Assembly (NCBI GenBank): GCA_963204845.1
Contig: CAUJIL010000158.1
Span: forward strand, 1-6,255
Length of the DNA stretch: 6,255 bases
Direction of reading: 5' to 3'
Origin: Pseudomonadota bacterium
GTDB taxonomy: Bacteria; Pseudomonadota; Gammaproteobacteria; Pseudomonadales; UBA5518
Shown: positions 1-6,092 of the stretch, piece by piece
How the letters are laid out: every line of letters starts with the position of its first letter
How positions within the stretch are numbered: the stretch's first letter is position 1
Position numbers and translations under genes: made by a program
The notes under the pieces: model-generated
Told to the model about the DNA's origin: nothing
Seen by the model: the letters and a program-made list of their open reading frames with translations, nothing else
Database searches by the model: none

Positions 1-1
1 C

Positions 2-571
2 GGCGATGCGCTGCGCTTCGTGCTGGCCGCCGGCAACGCGGGCGTGGAGGCGGCGACCAACGAGGAGATCGCGAAGGCGCAGATGCGCATCCTGCTGCTG
101 GTCTACGGCGTGGTCGCCGCGCTGGTGTTCTTCAGCTTCCGCTCGTTCGCCGCGGTGCTGTGCATCATGCTGCCGCTGGCGCTGACATCGGTGCTGTGCA
201 ACGCGCTGATGGCGCTGCTCGGCATCGGCGTGAAGGTCGCCACGCTGCCGGTGATCGCGCTCGGGGTGGGCGTGGGCGTCGACTACGGCATTTACCTGTT
301 CAACCGGCTGCAGGGCTTCCGCCAGCAGGGCCTCGCGCTGACCGACGCGTACCTGCAGACGCTGCGCGGCACCGGCTCGGCGGTGCTGCTGACCGGCTGC
401 GCGCTGGCGATCGGGGTCGCGACCTGGATCTGGTCGCCGATCAAGTTCCAGGCCGACATGGGCAAGCTGCTGACGTTCATGTTCGTGTGGAACATGCTGG
501 GGGCGCTGTGGCTGCAGCCGGCGCTCGCGTATTTCCTGTTCGATCGCAAGCGCGCGCCGGGCGCGCCCTGA
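2..571 (+). CDS. RND/MMPL-family transporter, C-terminal part (5' end outside window)
   Basis: This is the last 189 residues of an inner-membrane RND-superfamily permease; the reading frame is open to the left edge, so the start lies upstream. About five membrane segments are visible, at roughly residues 28-46, 50-73, 77-101, 123-142 and 155-180 of the visible part. They match the last five helices of the second RND membrane half. The conserved stretch ALGVGVGVDYGIYLFNR (residues 86-102) is characteristic of MMPL/HpnN-like and 'predicted exporter' RND proteins, and its Asp is in the membrane region used for proton coupling in the superfamily. The segment GNAGVEAATNEEI before the first visible helix fits the end of the periplasmic domain. 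The tail is short and basic (DRKRAPGAP). It is the first visible gene of a tight operon with the DUF1302 and DUF1329 genes. The substrate is unknown; a lipid, sterol or other hydrophobic compound is inferred only from relatives. The family call is firm, the substrate is not. Confidence 0.9.
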   Translation, partial: GDALRFVLAAGNAGVEAATNEEIAKAQMRILLLVYGVVAALVFFSFRSFAAVLCIMLPLALTSVLCNALMALLGIGVKVATLPVIALGVGVGVDYGIYLFNRLQGFRQQGLALTDAYLQTLRGTGSAVLLTGCALAIGVATWIWSPIKFQADMGKLLTFMFVWNMLGALWLQPALAYFLFDRKRAPGAP

Positions 572-580
572 ACAACGCAC

Positions 581-586
581 GGAGGT
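581..586 (+). promoter_or_regulatory. Ribosome binding site of the DUF1302 gene
   Basis: GGAGGT sits 5 nt before the ATG at 592. It fixes the start there, although the same frame is open far upstream inside the transporter gene. The protein that follows opens with a signal peptide, which agrees. Confidence 0.8.
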
Positions 587-591
587 CGCTG

Positions 592-2196
592 ATGGCAAGG
601 CCGGGAAAGCAGATCGACGCGAGGCGCTGTGTGGCTGCGGCGGTGTTGGCGGCCGCTGCGATGGACGCCGCGGCCCTGAGCTTCGAGTCGGAATCGGGCT
701 TCACGCTCGATCTGGACACCACGCTGACCTGGGGTGCGCAGTGGCGCGTCGAGGGCGCGCGCTCCGGTCAGTTGCGGCGCCTGCCGGCGCAGTGGGACAG
801 CTGGGGCTTCGGACGCCGCTTCGCGTACCTGTCGAACCCGCAGACCGTGATCGCGCAGAACATGGACGACGGCAACAACAACTTCGACAAGGGCCTGATC
901 TCGAACCGCGCGACCGCGCTGGTGGAGCTCGAACTCGAGCGCGATGGCTACGGCGTGTTCCTGCGCGGCAAGGCCTTCTACGACCAGGTGTACCGGGACC
1001 GCGACACCGACATGGACGCGGTCGGCTACCGGACGATGAACGACGCACCGGGCGTGGCACGCGGCGATTTCATCGAACGCACGCGCGACGAGCACGGCGC
1101 CAAGGCCGAACTGCTCGACGCCTACGCCTACGGCAGCTTCGACATCGGTGAGCGGCTGCTCGATCTGCGCGTGGGCCGGCAGGTGATCAACTGGGGCGAG
1201 GCGACGTTCTTCTCGGGCATCAACGGCATGCAGAACTGGTACGACGCCGCGGTGGCGAACGTGCCGGGAACCGAGGTCAAGGAGATCTACATGCCGACCG
1301 GCGCGGTCTACGCGCAGATCGACCTCAGCAGCGCGCTCGCCCTGCAGGGCTACTACCAGTACGAGTGGAAACCCACCCGGCTCAACGCGGTCGGCAGCTA
1401 CTTCAGCCAGCAGGATTTCCTCGGTCCGGGCGCCGCGCACTTCTACCTCGGCGTGCTGGACCTGTTCGGCCTGGACCCGCGCCTGCCGCGGCTGCCCGAC
1501 GACGAACCCGGCGAGCAGGGCCAGTGGGGCGTGGCGCTGCGCTACGCGCTGGAGTCGGGCGCCGAGCTCGGGTTCTATTACCTGAACGCCCACAACAAGT
1601 CACCGAGCTTCCAGCGCAACGGCGTGCCCCTTCCTACCGATTTCCAGCTGCGCTATTTCGACGACATCCGTGTGGTCGGCGCGAGCTTCAGCACGATCCT
1701 CGGCGACACGCAGGTCAACGGCGAAGTGTCGTACCGTGACGGCCTGCCGATGACCGTGACCTCCGGCAACCCCGAGCGCCAGGAAGTGATACAGGGGCAG
1801 ATCGGGTTCACGCAGGTATTCCAGCCGCGCGCGCTGTGGGACGACCTCAGCGTGGTCGGCGAATTCGTGGCGGTCGACGTGCTGAACCGCTCGAACAACG
1901 AGATGAGCGGCGACGCGCGCGCGGTCGCCTACGCGCTGCGCGCCGAATTCGCGTACAAGAACGTGATGCAGGCGCTCGATGTGAGCGTGCCGGTGTTCGT
2001 GCAGCACACGCTCGACGGCACGGTACGCGAGGCGAACCTGGTCGAGGACGCGGTCACTTTCAGCATCGGGTTACGGGGCACGTGGTCGAACGTGGTGATC
2101 GCCGAGATCACCTACGCGAACTACTTCGGTGGCGGCTTCGACAACTGGCTCACCGACCGCGACAACATCGCGTTCAACGTGAAATACAGCTTCTGA
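592..2196 (+). CDS. DUF1302 family outer-membrane beta-barrel protein
   Basis: A 534-residue exported protein of the DUF1302 family, whose function is not established. Residues 1-28 look like a Sec signal peptide: basic RR at 11-12, an Ala/Val-rich core, and cleavage likely after DAAA at 25-28. The mature chain is rich in aromatic, alternating strand-like segments. It ends NIAFNVKYSF, with hydrophobic residues at 526, 528, 530, 532 and a terminal Phe534, the pattern recognised by the BAM machinery, so an outer-membrane barrel is the best reading. The segment LRVGRQVINWGEATFFSGIN (192-211) is a family hallmark. The acidic/Asn-rich stretch at about 91-99 and the Pro/Asp-rich LDPRLPRLPDDEPGEQG (294-310) look like loops. 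Length is near the family norm. It follows the RND gene by 20 bp and precedes DUF1329 by 26 bp, suggesting it is the outer-membrane partner of that exporter. Family assignment is strong, barrel topology probable, role inferred. Confidence 0.92.
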   Translation: MARPGKQIDARRCVAAAVLAAAAMDAAALSFESESGFTLDLDTTLTWGAQWRVEGARSGQLRRLPAQWDSWGFGRRFAYLSNPQTVIAQNMDDGNNNFDKGLISNRATALVELELERDGYGVFLRGKAFYDQVYRDRDTDMDAVGYRTMNDAPGVARGDFIERTRDEHGAKAELLDAYAYGSFDIGERLLDLRVGRQVINWGEATFFSGINGMQNWYDAAVANVPGTEVKEIYMPTGAVYAQIDLSSALALQGYYQYEWKPTRLNAVGSYFSQQDFLGPGAAHFYLGVLDLFGLDPRLPRLPDDEPGEQGQWGVALRYALESGAELGFYYLNAHNKSPSFQRNGVPLPTDFQLRYFDDIRVVGASFSTILGDTQVNGEVSYRDGLPMTVTSGNPERQEVIQGQIGFTQVFQPRALWDDLSVVGEFVAVDVLNRSNNEMSGDARAVAYALRAEFAYKNVMQALDVSVPVFVQHTLDGTVREANLVEDAVTFSIGLRGTWSNVVIAEITYANYFGGGFDNWLTDRDNIAFNVKYSF

Positions 2197-2209
2197 CGGT
2201 TCGGACAAC

Positions 2210-2215
2210 GGAGGG
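2210..2215 (+). promoter_or_regulatory. Ribosome binding site of the DUF1329 gene
   Basis: GGAGGG lies 7 nt before the ATG at 2223. A second ATG at 2218 is in another frame and opens no signal peptide, so 2223 is the start. The leader ACAACGGAGG resembles the ACAACGCACGGAGG before the DUF1302 gene. Confidence 0.75.
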
Positions 2216-2222
2216 TCATGCC

Positions 2223-3599
2223 ATGCGTGCACTGTGTATCGGGGGGCTGGCGATCGCGCTGGCGGCGCCGCTCGCCGTAGCGAAAGTCGGCGAGGACGAG
2301 GCGGCGCGCCTGGAACGCGACCTGACCGTGCGCGGGGCCGAGGTCGCCGGCAACGCCGACGGCTCGATCCCGGCGTGGACCGGGAAGTGGCTCGGTCTGC
2401 CGCCCGGGCTGACGTGGAAGGGGCCGGGGCAGGAGGCCTATCCGGATCCCTATGCCGCGGACAAGCCGCTGTTCTCGATCACCGCCGACAACATGGAGCA
2501 GTACGCGGCGCGTCTGAGCGACGGCCAGCGGGCGCTGTTCCACACCTACCCCAAGACGTTCCGCATCGACGTCTACCCGACGCACCGGGACTTCGACTAC
2601 ACCAAGGAGTTCAAGGAGCGCACGCTGCACAACGCGACGCATACCGAGCTCTACAACGGCAACGACGGCATCGCGGGCTACACCGGCGGCGTGCCGTTCC
2701 CGATTCCGAAGCACGGCGCCGAGCCGATCTGGAACTCGCGCCTGCACACCACCGCGTTCCACCAGTCGGGGTATTACGACGACGTCGCGGTGTTCGCCAA
2801 TGGCAGCCGTGCCTCGCGCCGTTCCTGGATCCAGCAGAAGGTGCCGTTCGCGGATCCGGCGCTGCCGATCGGCAGCGACTACCGGGACTTCAACAAGTAC
2901 CAGGCCTTCGTGTGGACCGAGGTCGAGATCCCGGTGCGTGACAAGGGCATGATCACGCTGATCCTCGAGCCGCTCGACTACACGCAGCTGCCGCGCACCG
3001 TGTGGCGCTACATGCCGGGCGCGCGCCGCATCCGCCAGGCGCCGAACGTGGGCTACGACACGCCCGACGGGCCCGGCGGCATCACCACCGTCGACGACAC
3101 GCTGGGCTTCAATGGCGCGATGGACCGCTTCGAGTGGAAGATCGTGGGTCGGCAGGAGATGTACGTGCCGTTCCACAGCTACCGTTTCGACGATCCCGCC
3201 GTGAAACAGGACCAACTGCTGATGATCGGGCACGCGAACCCCGACTACATGCGCTGGGAACTGCGGCGCGTGTGGATCGTGGAGGCGAATCTGCGCGAGG
3301 GCTTCCGCCACATCTACGGCAAGCGGCGCTTCTACATCGAGGAAGACAGCTGGGCAATCGCGATCACCGAGAACTACGACGGTCGCGGCGAGTTGTGGAA
3401 GACGGTGCTGATCAACTCGTATTACGCCTACGACGTCAACGGCTACGAGAAGCGCAACCAGATGTTTCACGACTTGCGCGCCGGTATCTACAACACCACG
3501 CGGATTCTCAACGAGACGCGTCCGTGGAACTATTCGGCACCGGATCCGGGCGCGGACTTCTTCACGACGGCGAACCTGCGCAAGGCTGGCAAGCGCTGA
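2223..3599 (+). CDS. DUF1329 family periplasmic protein
   Basis: A 458-residue exported protein of the DUF1329 family, typically found beside DUF1302 and RND genes in Proteobacteria; its biochemical role is not established. Residues 1-20 form a Sec signal peptide (MRALCIGGLAIALAAPLAVA) with cleavage expected before Lys21. Cys5 lies inside the hydrophobic core and does not make a lipobox, so a soluble periplasmic product is expected. Family-typical blocks are NADGSIPAWTG (44-54), GGVPFPIP (155-162), WRYMPGARRIRQAPNVGYDTP (261-281), DRFEWKIVGRQEMYVP (301-316) and RWELRRVWIVEANLREGFRH (344-363). Length fits a complete family member. It probably shares a transcript with the two upstream genes and may carry a hydrophobic ligand between the RND pump and the DUF1302 barrel; that role is inference. 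Its final 38 bp overlap the 3' end of the convergent reductase gene. Confidence 0.93.
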   Translation: MRALCIGGLAIALAAPLAVAKVGEDEAARLERDLTVRGAEVAGNADGSIPAWTGKWLGLPPGLTWKGPGQEAYPDPYAADKPLFSITADNMEQYAARLSDGQRALFHTYPKTFRIDVYPTHRDFDYTKEFKERTLHNATHTELYNGNDGIAGYTGGVPFPIPKHGAEPIWNSRLHTTAFHQSGYYDDVAVFANGSRASRRSWIQQKVPFADPALPIGSDYRDFNKYQAFVWTEVEIPVRDKGMITLILEPLDYTQLPRTVWRYMPGARRIRQAPNVGYDTPDGPGGITTVDDTLGFNGAMDRFEWKIVGRQEMYVPFHSYRFDDPAVKQDQLLMIGHANPDYMRWELRRVWIVEANLREGFRHIYGKRRFYIEEDSWAIAITENYDGRGELWKTVLINSYYAYDVNGYEKRNQMFHDLRAGIYNTTRILNETRPWNYSAPDPGADFFTTANLRKAGKR

Positions 3600-4047
3600 A
3601 GTCGAGCACCACCACGGGGATCTCGCGGGTGGTCAGCGACTGGTAGTGCGCGTAGACCGGTACGCACGCCACCAGTTCCGACCACAGCACCTCGCGCTCG
3701 GCGCCGGTGGTCACGCGCGCCTGCGCCCGGTGGTGACGGCGCGCCACGTGCACCCCGACCGCTGGATCCGCGCGCAGGTTGTGTACCCAGGCGGGATCGC
3801 TGGGCATGCCGCCCTTGCTGCCGACCACCACCCACTTGCCGTCGATCAGGAACCACGGCAGCACCGCCTGGCGGCGCTCGCCGCTGGCGCGTCCGCGCGT
3901 CTCGAGCAGCAGCGCCGGTTGGGGCGGGAAACCGGCCTGGCGGGCGAATACGCGGTTCAGCAGCGACTCGCCGGTGTAGCGCACCAGCAGGCGGTCGAAT
4001 GCCAGCCCCGTGGGAGTCATCAGGAGCCTGGTCAGTTGCGCCATCAT
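3562..4047 (-). CDS. Deazaflavin-dependent nitroreductase-family protein (Ddn/FDR-like, split-barrel)
   Basis: A 161-residue protein resembling the F420H2-dependent quinone/nitroreductase family (Ddn of Mycobacterium is the reference). It has the family's order of motifs: LLLETRGRASGERR (47-59) as the cofactor phosphate-binding turn, VVVGSKGG (73-80), DPAWVHNLRADP (84-95), YAHYQ with Tyr132 and Tyr135 (counterparts of the Ddn active-site tyrosine region), and REIPVVVLD (141-149) as the usual last strand. Members use reduced deazaflavin, or in some lineages another flavin, to reduce quinones or similar substrates. Whether this host makes F420 cannot be seen here. I chose the ATG at 4047, just after a weak GAGG; the ATG at 4044 is equally possible, and a GTG at 4089 would add 14 residues but lies upstream of a plausible promoter. 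After VVVLD the protein has a 12-residue tail with CQPC encoded over the end of the DUF1329 gene. The family call is good; the cofactor is uncertain. Confidence 0.85.
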   Translation of the reverse strand: MMAQLTRLLMTPTGLAFDRLLVRYTGESLLNRVFARQAGFPPQPALLLETRGRASGERRQAVLPWFLIDGKWVVVGSKGGMPSDPAWVHNLRADPAVGVHVARRHHRAQARVTTGAEREVLWSELVACVPVYAHYQSLTTREIPVVVLDFSACQPCAGSPS

Positions 4048-4076
4048 GCCTCGATACTTGCGGTCACGTCGGGGCC

Positions 4077-4106
4077 ACGCTAGCACCACCGGGCGCGGCG
4101 CGGCAA
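4077..4106 (-). promoter_or_regulatory. Candidate sigma70-type promoter for the reductase gene
   Basis: On the minus strand, TTGCCG (4106-4101) and TAGCGT (4082-4077) are separated by 18 bp, with a TG one base ahead of the -10 as in extended -10 promoters. Transcription would start near 4070, giving a leader of about 20 nt before the ATG at 4047. The match to consensus is partial (the -10 matches 3 of 6). Confidence 0.35.
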
Positions 4107-4117
4107 GCAGTGCGCGA

Positions 4118-4147
4118 TTGCTCCTGCGGATCGTGCTTCGGTACCAT
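4118..4147 (+). promoter_or_regulatory. Candidate sigma70-type promoter for murI
   Basis: TTGCTC (4118-4123) and TACCAT (4142-4147) are spaced 18 bp apart. This would start transcription near 4154, upstream of the ribosome binding site at 4175-4180. The stretch after it (TTTTGTAG) is locally AT-richer than its surroundings. The call rests only on partial consensus matches and position. Confidence 0.35.
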
Positions 4148-4174
4148 CACCGCCGTTTTGTAGCTCCCTGTTCC

Positions 4175-4180
4175 CGGAGG
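4175..4180 (+). promoter_or_regulatory. Ribosome binding site of murI
   Basis: CGGAGG lies 11 nt before the ATG at 4192. The spacing is rather long, but no other in-frame start fits the conserved N-terminus better. Confidence 0.6.
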
Positions 4181-4191
4181 CCGCACCCCGC

Positions 4192-5007
4192 ATGTCCGAG
4201 CACCGCCCGGTGGGCGTCTTCGATTCCGGCGTGGGCGGGCTGTCGGTGGTGCGCGAGATGCGCCGGCGCATGCCGCGGCTCGATATCGTGTACGTGTCCG
4301 ACGCGCGGCATCTTCCTTATGGCGAGAAGAGCGAGGCGTTCATCCGCGAGCGCGCCTTCGCGATCGCCGATTTCCTGCTCGCGGAGCGCGTCCGCGCGCT
4401 GGTCATCGCCTGCAACACCGCCACCGCCGCCGCGGCCCGTGAGTTGCGCGAGCGCTTTGCGCTGCCCATCGTCGGTATCGAACCGGCCGTGAAGCCGGCC
4501 GCGCAGGCCACCCGCAGCGGCATCGTCGGCATCCTGGCCACGGCGAGCACGCTGCAGAGCAGCCGCTACGCCGAGCTGCTGCGCCGCTTCGGGCAGTTCG
4601 CGCGCGTGCTGGGGCAGCCGGCAAGGGGGCTGGTGGAATGCGTCGAGGCGGGTGACCTCGACGGGCCGCGCACGCGCGAGCTGCTGGCGCGCCACCTCGG
4701 CCCCTTGCTCGAGGCGGGGGCCGATACCATCGTGCTCGGCTGCACGCATTACCCCTTCCTGCTGCCGGCGATCCGCGCCATCGTGGGTCCGGGGGTGCGC
4801 CTCATCGACCCGGGTGACGCCGTGGCGCGGCGGGTCGAGGAGGTGCTCGGAAGCGACACGGACGGTGGCGCTTCGCTGCGCTGCTTCAGCAGTGGCGACC
4901 CGGCGGCGCAACAGGCACTGATGAGCCGCTTGCTGGGCGAGGCGGTAACGGTGCTGCCGTTGCCGGAGTGCGGGCGCGGGCACCGGCGCGAAGCCACGCC
5001 CGGCTGA
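4192..5007 (+). CDS. murI: Glutamate racemase
   Basis: Cytoplasmic cofactor-independent enzyme that interconverts L- and D-glutamate, supplying D-glutamate for peptidoglycan. The 271 residues contain the full set of family motifs. These are GVFDSGVGGLSV (8-19, with Asp11), YVSDARHLPYGEKS (34-47), ACNTATAAA (73-81, catalytic Cys74), GIEPAVKPA (95-103) and LGCTHYPFL (182-190, second catalytic Cys184 with His186). DPGDAVARRV (207-216) follows. Both thiols of the two-base mechanism are present, so the enzyme should be active. Length is normal. The start is chosen because conserved sequence begins seven residues in and a Shine-Dalgarno sequence precedes it. The gene is divergent from the reductase and lies 56 bp ahead of the CoA-ester lyase on the same strand, so cotranscription is possible. 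The C-terminal PECGRGHRREATPG is a variable tail. Confidence 0.97.
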   Translation: MSEHRPVGVFDSGVGGLSVVREMRRRMPRLDIVYVSDARHLPYGEKSEAFIRERAFAIADFLLAERVRALVIACNTATAAAARELRERFALPIVGIEPAVKPAAQATRSGIVGILATASTLQSSRYAELLRRFGQFARVLGQPARGLVECVEAGDLDGPRTRELLARHLGPLLEAGADTIVLGCTHYPFLLPAIRAIVGPGVRLIDPGDAVARRVEEVLGSDTDGGASLRCFSSGDPAAQQALMSRLLGEAVTVLPLPECGRGHRREATPG

Positions 5008-5054
5008 GGGTGCGCCGGGCAGCACCGCGGGATCGGATTGTGGAACAGCGTAAC

Positions 5055-5060
5055 GAGGTG
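5055..5060 (+). promoter_or_regulatory. Ribosome binding site of the CoA-ester lyase gene
   Basis: GAGGTG ends 3 nt before the ATG at 5064. Its last three bases are also an in-frame GTG, but using that as a start would leave no Shine-Dalgarno sequence at proper spacing. The ATG is therefore preferred over that GTG and over the long upstream extension of the frame into murI. Confidence 0.65.
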
Positions 5061-5063
5061 AAT

Positions 5064-5933
5064 ATGTCATTCCGTCCGCGCCGCTCGGCGCTCTACATGC
5101 CAGGGTCGAATCCGCGCGCGCTCGCGAAGGCGCGCGAACTGCCGGCCGACGTGCTGGTCCTCGACCTCGAGGACGCGGTGGCGCCCGCGGCGAAGGAGGG
5201 CGCGCGCGCGCAGATCGCCGCCGCACTCGCCGAGGGAGGCTACGGAGCGCGCGAACTGCTGGTGCGCGTGAACGGGCTGGACACGCCGTGGGCCGCCGAC
5301 GATCTGCGCGCCTTCGCCAACGCCGGCGCCGACGGCATCGTGCTGCCGAAGGTGTCCTCGCCCGAGGACGTGCGGCAGGCCGTGCGCGTGCTCGAGGGCG
5401 CCGATGCGGGTCCGGGGTTGCGGCTGTGGTGCATGGCGGAGACCGCGCGCGGGGTGCTCGCGATCGACGCGATCGCCGGCGCGCATCCGCGCATCGCCGG
5501 CATCCTGATGGGCACCTCGGACCTCGCGCGCGAGCTGCGCGTGCCGCACACGCCCGCACGGCTGGGCTTCCTGGCATCGCTGTCGCAGTGCGTGCTGGCG
5601 GCGCGTGCGCACGGGCTGGACATCCTCGATGGCGTGCACCTCGATCTGCACGACGACGCCGGGCTGCAGGCCGCCTGCGCGCAGGGTCGCGAGCTGGGTT
5701 TCGACGGCAAGACGCTGATCCATCCCGCGCAACTCGCCGCCGCGAACGCAGTGTTCGCGCCCGGGGCCGACGACATCGCGCGTGCCCATGAGATCATCGC
5801 CGCCTGGCGCGAGGCGCAGGCGCGCGGCAGCGCGCTGGTGGTGCTGAACGGGCGCCTGGTCGAGAACCTGCACGTCGCCGAAGCCGAGCGCCTGCTGGCG
5901 CTCGCCGGGTCCGTCGCCCGCATGGGCTGGTGA
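5064..5933 (+). CDS. CoA-ester lyase of the HpcH/HpaI aldolase - citrate lyase beta (CitE-like) family
   Basis: A 289-residue TIM-barrel enzyme that, by family, cleaves or forms a 3-hydroxy-acyl-CoA thioester such as malyl-CoA, beta-methylmalyl-CoA or citramalyl-CoA, with Mg2+. Family motifs run in order: SALYMPGSN (8-16), VLDLEDAVAP (32-41), LLVRVNG (65-71, with the CoA/substrate-contacting Arg68), GIVLPKV (91-97), MAETARGV (124-131, metal ligand Glu126), LMGTSDL (148-154, metal ligand Asp153) and LGFDGKTLIHPAQ (211-223). All expected catalytic residues are present. No citrate lyase alpha, gamma or citX/citG genes lie beside it, so it is more likely a stand-alone malyl/citramalyl-CoA lyase-like enzyme than a CitE subunit. 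It lies downstream of murI on the same strand and is followed by the REP-like array. The family is certain; the exact substrate cannot be read from the sequence. Confidence 0.93.
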   Translation: MSFRPRRSALYMPGSNPRALAKARELPADVLVLDLEDAVAPAAKEGARAQIAAALAEGGYGARELLVRVNGLDTPWAADDLRAFANAGADGIVLPKVSSPEDVRQAVRVLEGADAGPGLRLWCMAETARGVLAIDAIAGAHPRIAGILMGTSDLARELRVPHTPARLGFLASLSQCVLAARAHGLDILDGVHLDLHDDAGLQAACAQGRELGFDGKTLIHPAQLAAANAVFAPGADDIARAHEIIAAWREAQARGSALVVLNGRLVENLHVAEAERLLALAGSVARMGW

Positions 5934-5952
5934 GCGCAGGCCCGGCCGGACC

Positions 5953-5975
5953 GTAGGTTCGGCCTGTGGCCGAAC
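5953..5975 (+). repeat. REP-like element, copy 1 (T type)
   Basis: A GTAG head is followed by an 8-bp perfect hairpin, arms 5957-5964 and 5968-5975, loop TGT. The layout of a tetranucleotide head plus palindrome matches REP elements mobilised by TnpA-REP (RAYT) transposases in other gammaproteobacteria. It starts 19 nt after the lyase stop codon. Confidence 0.8.
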
Positions 5976-5986
5976 GAAATGTCCGC

Positions 5987-6009
5987 GTAGGTTCGGCCTG
6001 TGGCCGAAC
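5987..6009 (+). repeat. REP-like element, copy 2 (T type)
   Basis: Identical to copy 1 over all 23 nt. It is separated by GAAAT from copy 3 in the opposite orientation, so the two form a head-out inverted pair like a BIME. Confidence 0.8.
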
Positions 6010-6014
6010 GAAAT

Positions 6015-6037
6015 GTCCGGGCACAGCCCGGACCTAC
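6015..6037 (-). repeat. REP-like element, copy 3 (C type, inverted)
   Basis: Read on the minus strand it has the GTAG head, arms GTCCGGGC and GCCCGGAC, and loop TGT. It differs from copies 1, 2 and 4 at four positions that form two compensated base pairs. Confidence 0.8.
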
Positions 6038-6053
6038 GGCCGAACATGTCTGT

Positions 6054-6076
6054 GTAGGTTCGGCCTGTGGCCGAAC
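6054..6076 (+). repeat. REP-like element, copy 4 (T type)
   Basis: Identical over 23 nt to copies 1 and 2. It is flanked on both sides by half-element remnants (GCCGAACATGTC at 6039-6050 and again at 6084-6095), which look like leftovers of further copies. Confidence 0.8.
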
Positions 6077-6092
6077 AGGGCGTGCCGAACAT

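Larger units (their letters stand above)
5952..6019 (+). repeat. Two perfect 34-nt tandem repeats, each carrying a REP-like hairpin
   Basis: Positions 5952-5985 and 5986-6019 are identical, directly adjacent 34-nt units. Each begins C-GTAG, continues with the hairpin (arms GTTCGGCC and GGCCGAAC, loop TGT) and ends GAAATGTCCG. Exact identity suggests a recent local duplication. Confidence 0.9.

Noticed and set aside
929..942. Palindrome with arms GCTCGA/TCGAGC inside the DUF1302 gene
   Set aside because: It encodes the ordinary alternating Glu-Leu-Glu-Leu-Glu of a beta-strand region in GC-rich codons; no sign of an operator.
292..1593. Long open frame of 433 codons on the minus strand opposite the transporter and DUF1302 genes
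   Set aside because: High-GC mirror frame: no family resemblance, low-complexity Arg/Ala/Val/His composition, and the opposite strand has clear family motifs with signal peptide and Shine-Dalgarno sequence.
2121..3470. Minus-strand open frame of 449 codons opposite DUF1329
   Set aside because: Same mirror effect of GC-rich codons; it lacks recognisable motifs, and DUF1329 is unambiguous on the plus strand.
3646..4083. Plus-strand open frame opposite the reductase gene
   Set aside because: The reductase on the minus strand has the full family motif series; this frame is its shadow and has no ribosome binding site.
5009..5026. Hairpin (GGTGC/GCACC) just after murI as a terminator
   Set aside because: Only a 5-bp stem with an 8-nt loop and no following T-run; too weak to call.
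4147..5577. Minus-strand open frame of 476 codons opposite murI and the lyase
   Set aside because: It spans two genuine plus-strand genes and their gap, is extremely Arg/Ala/Pro-rich, and resembles no protein family.
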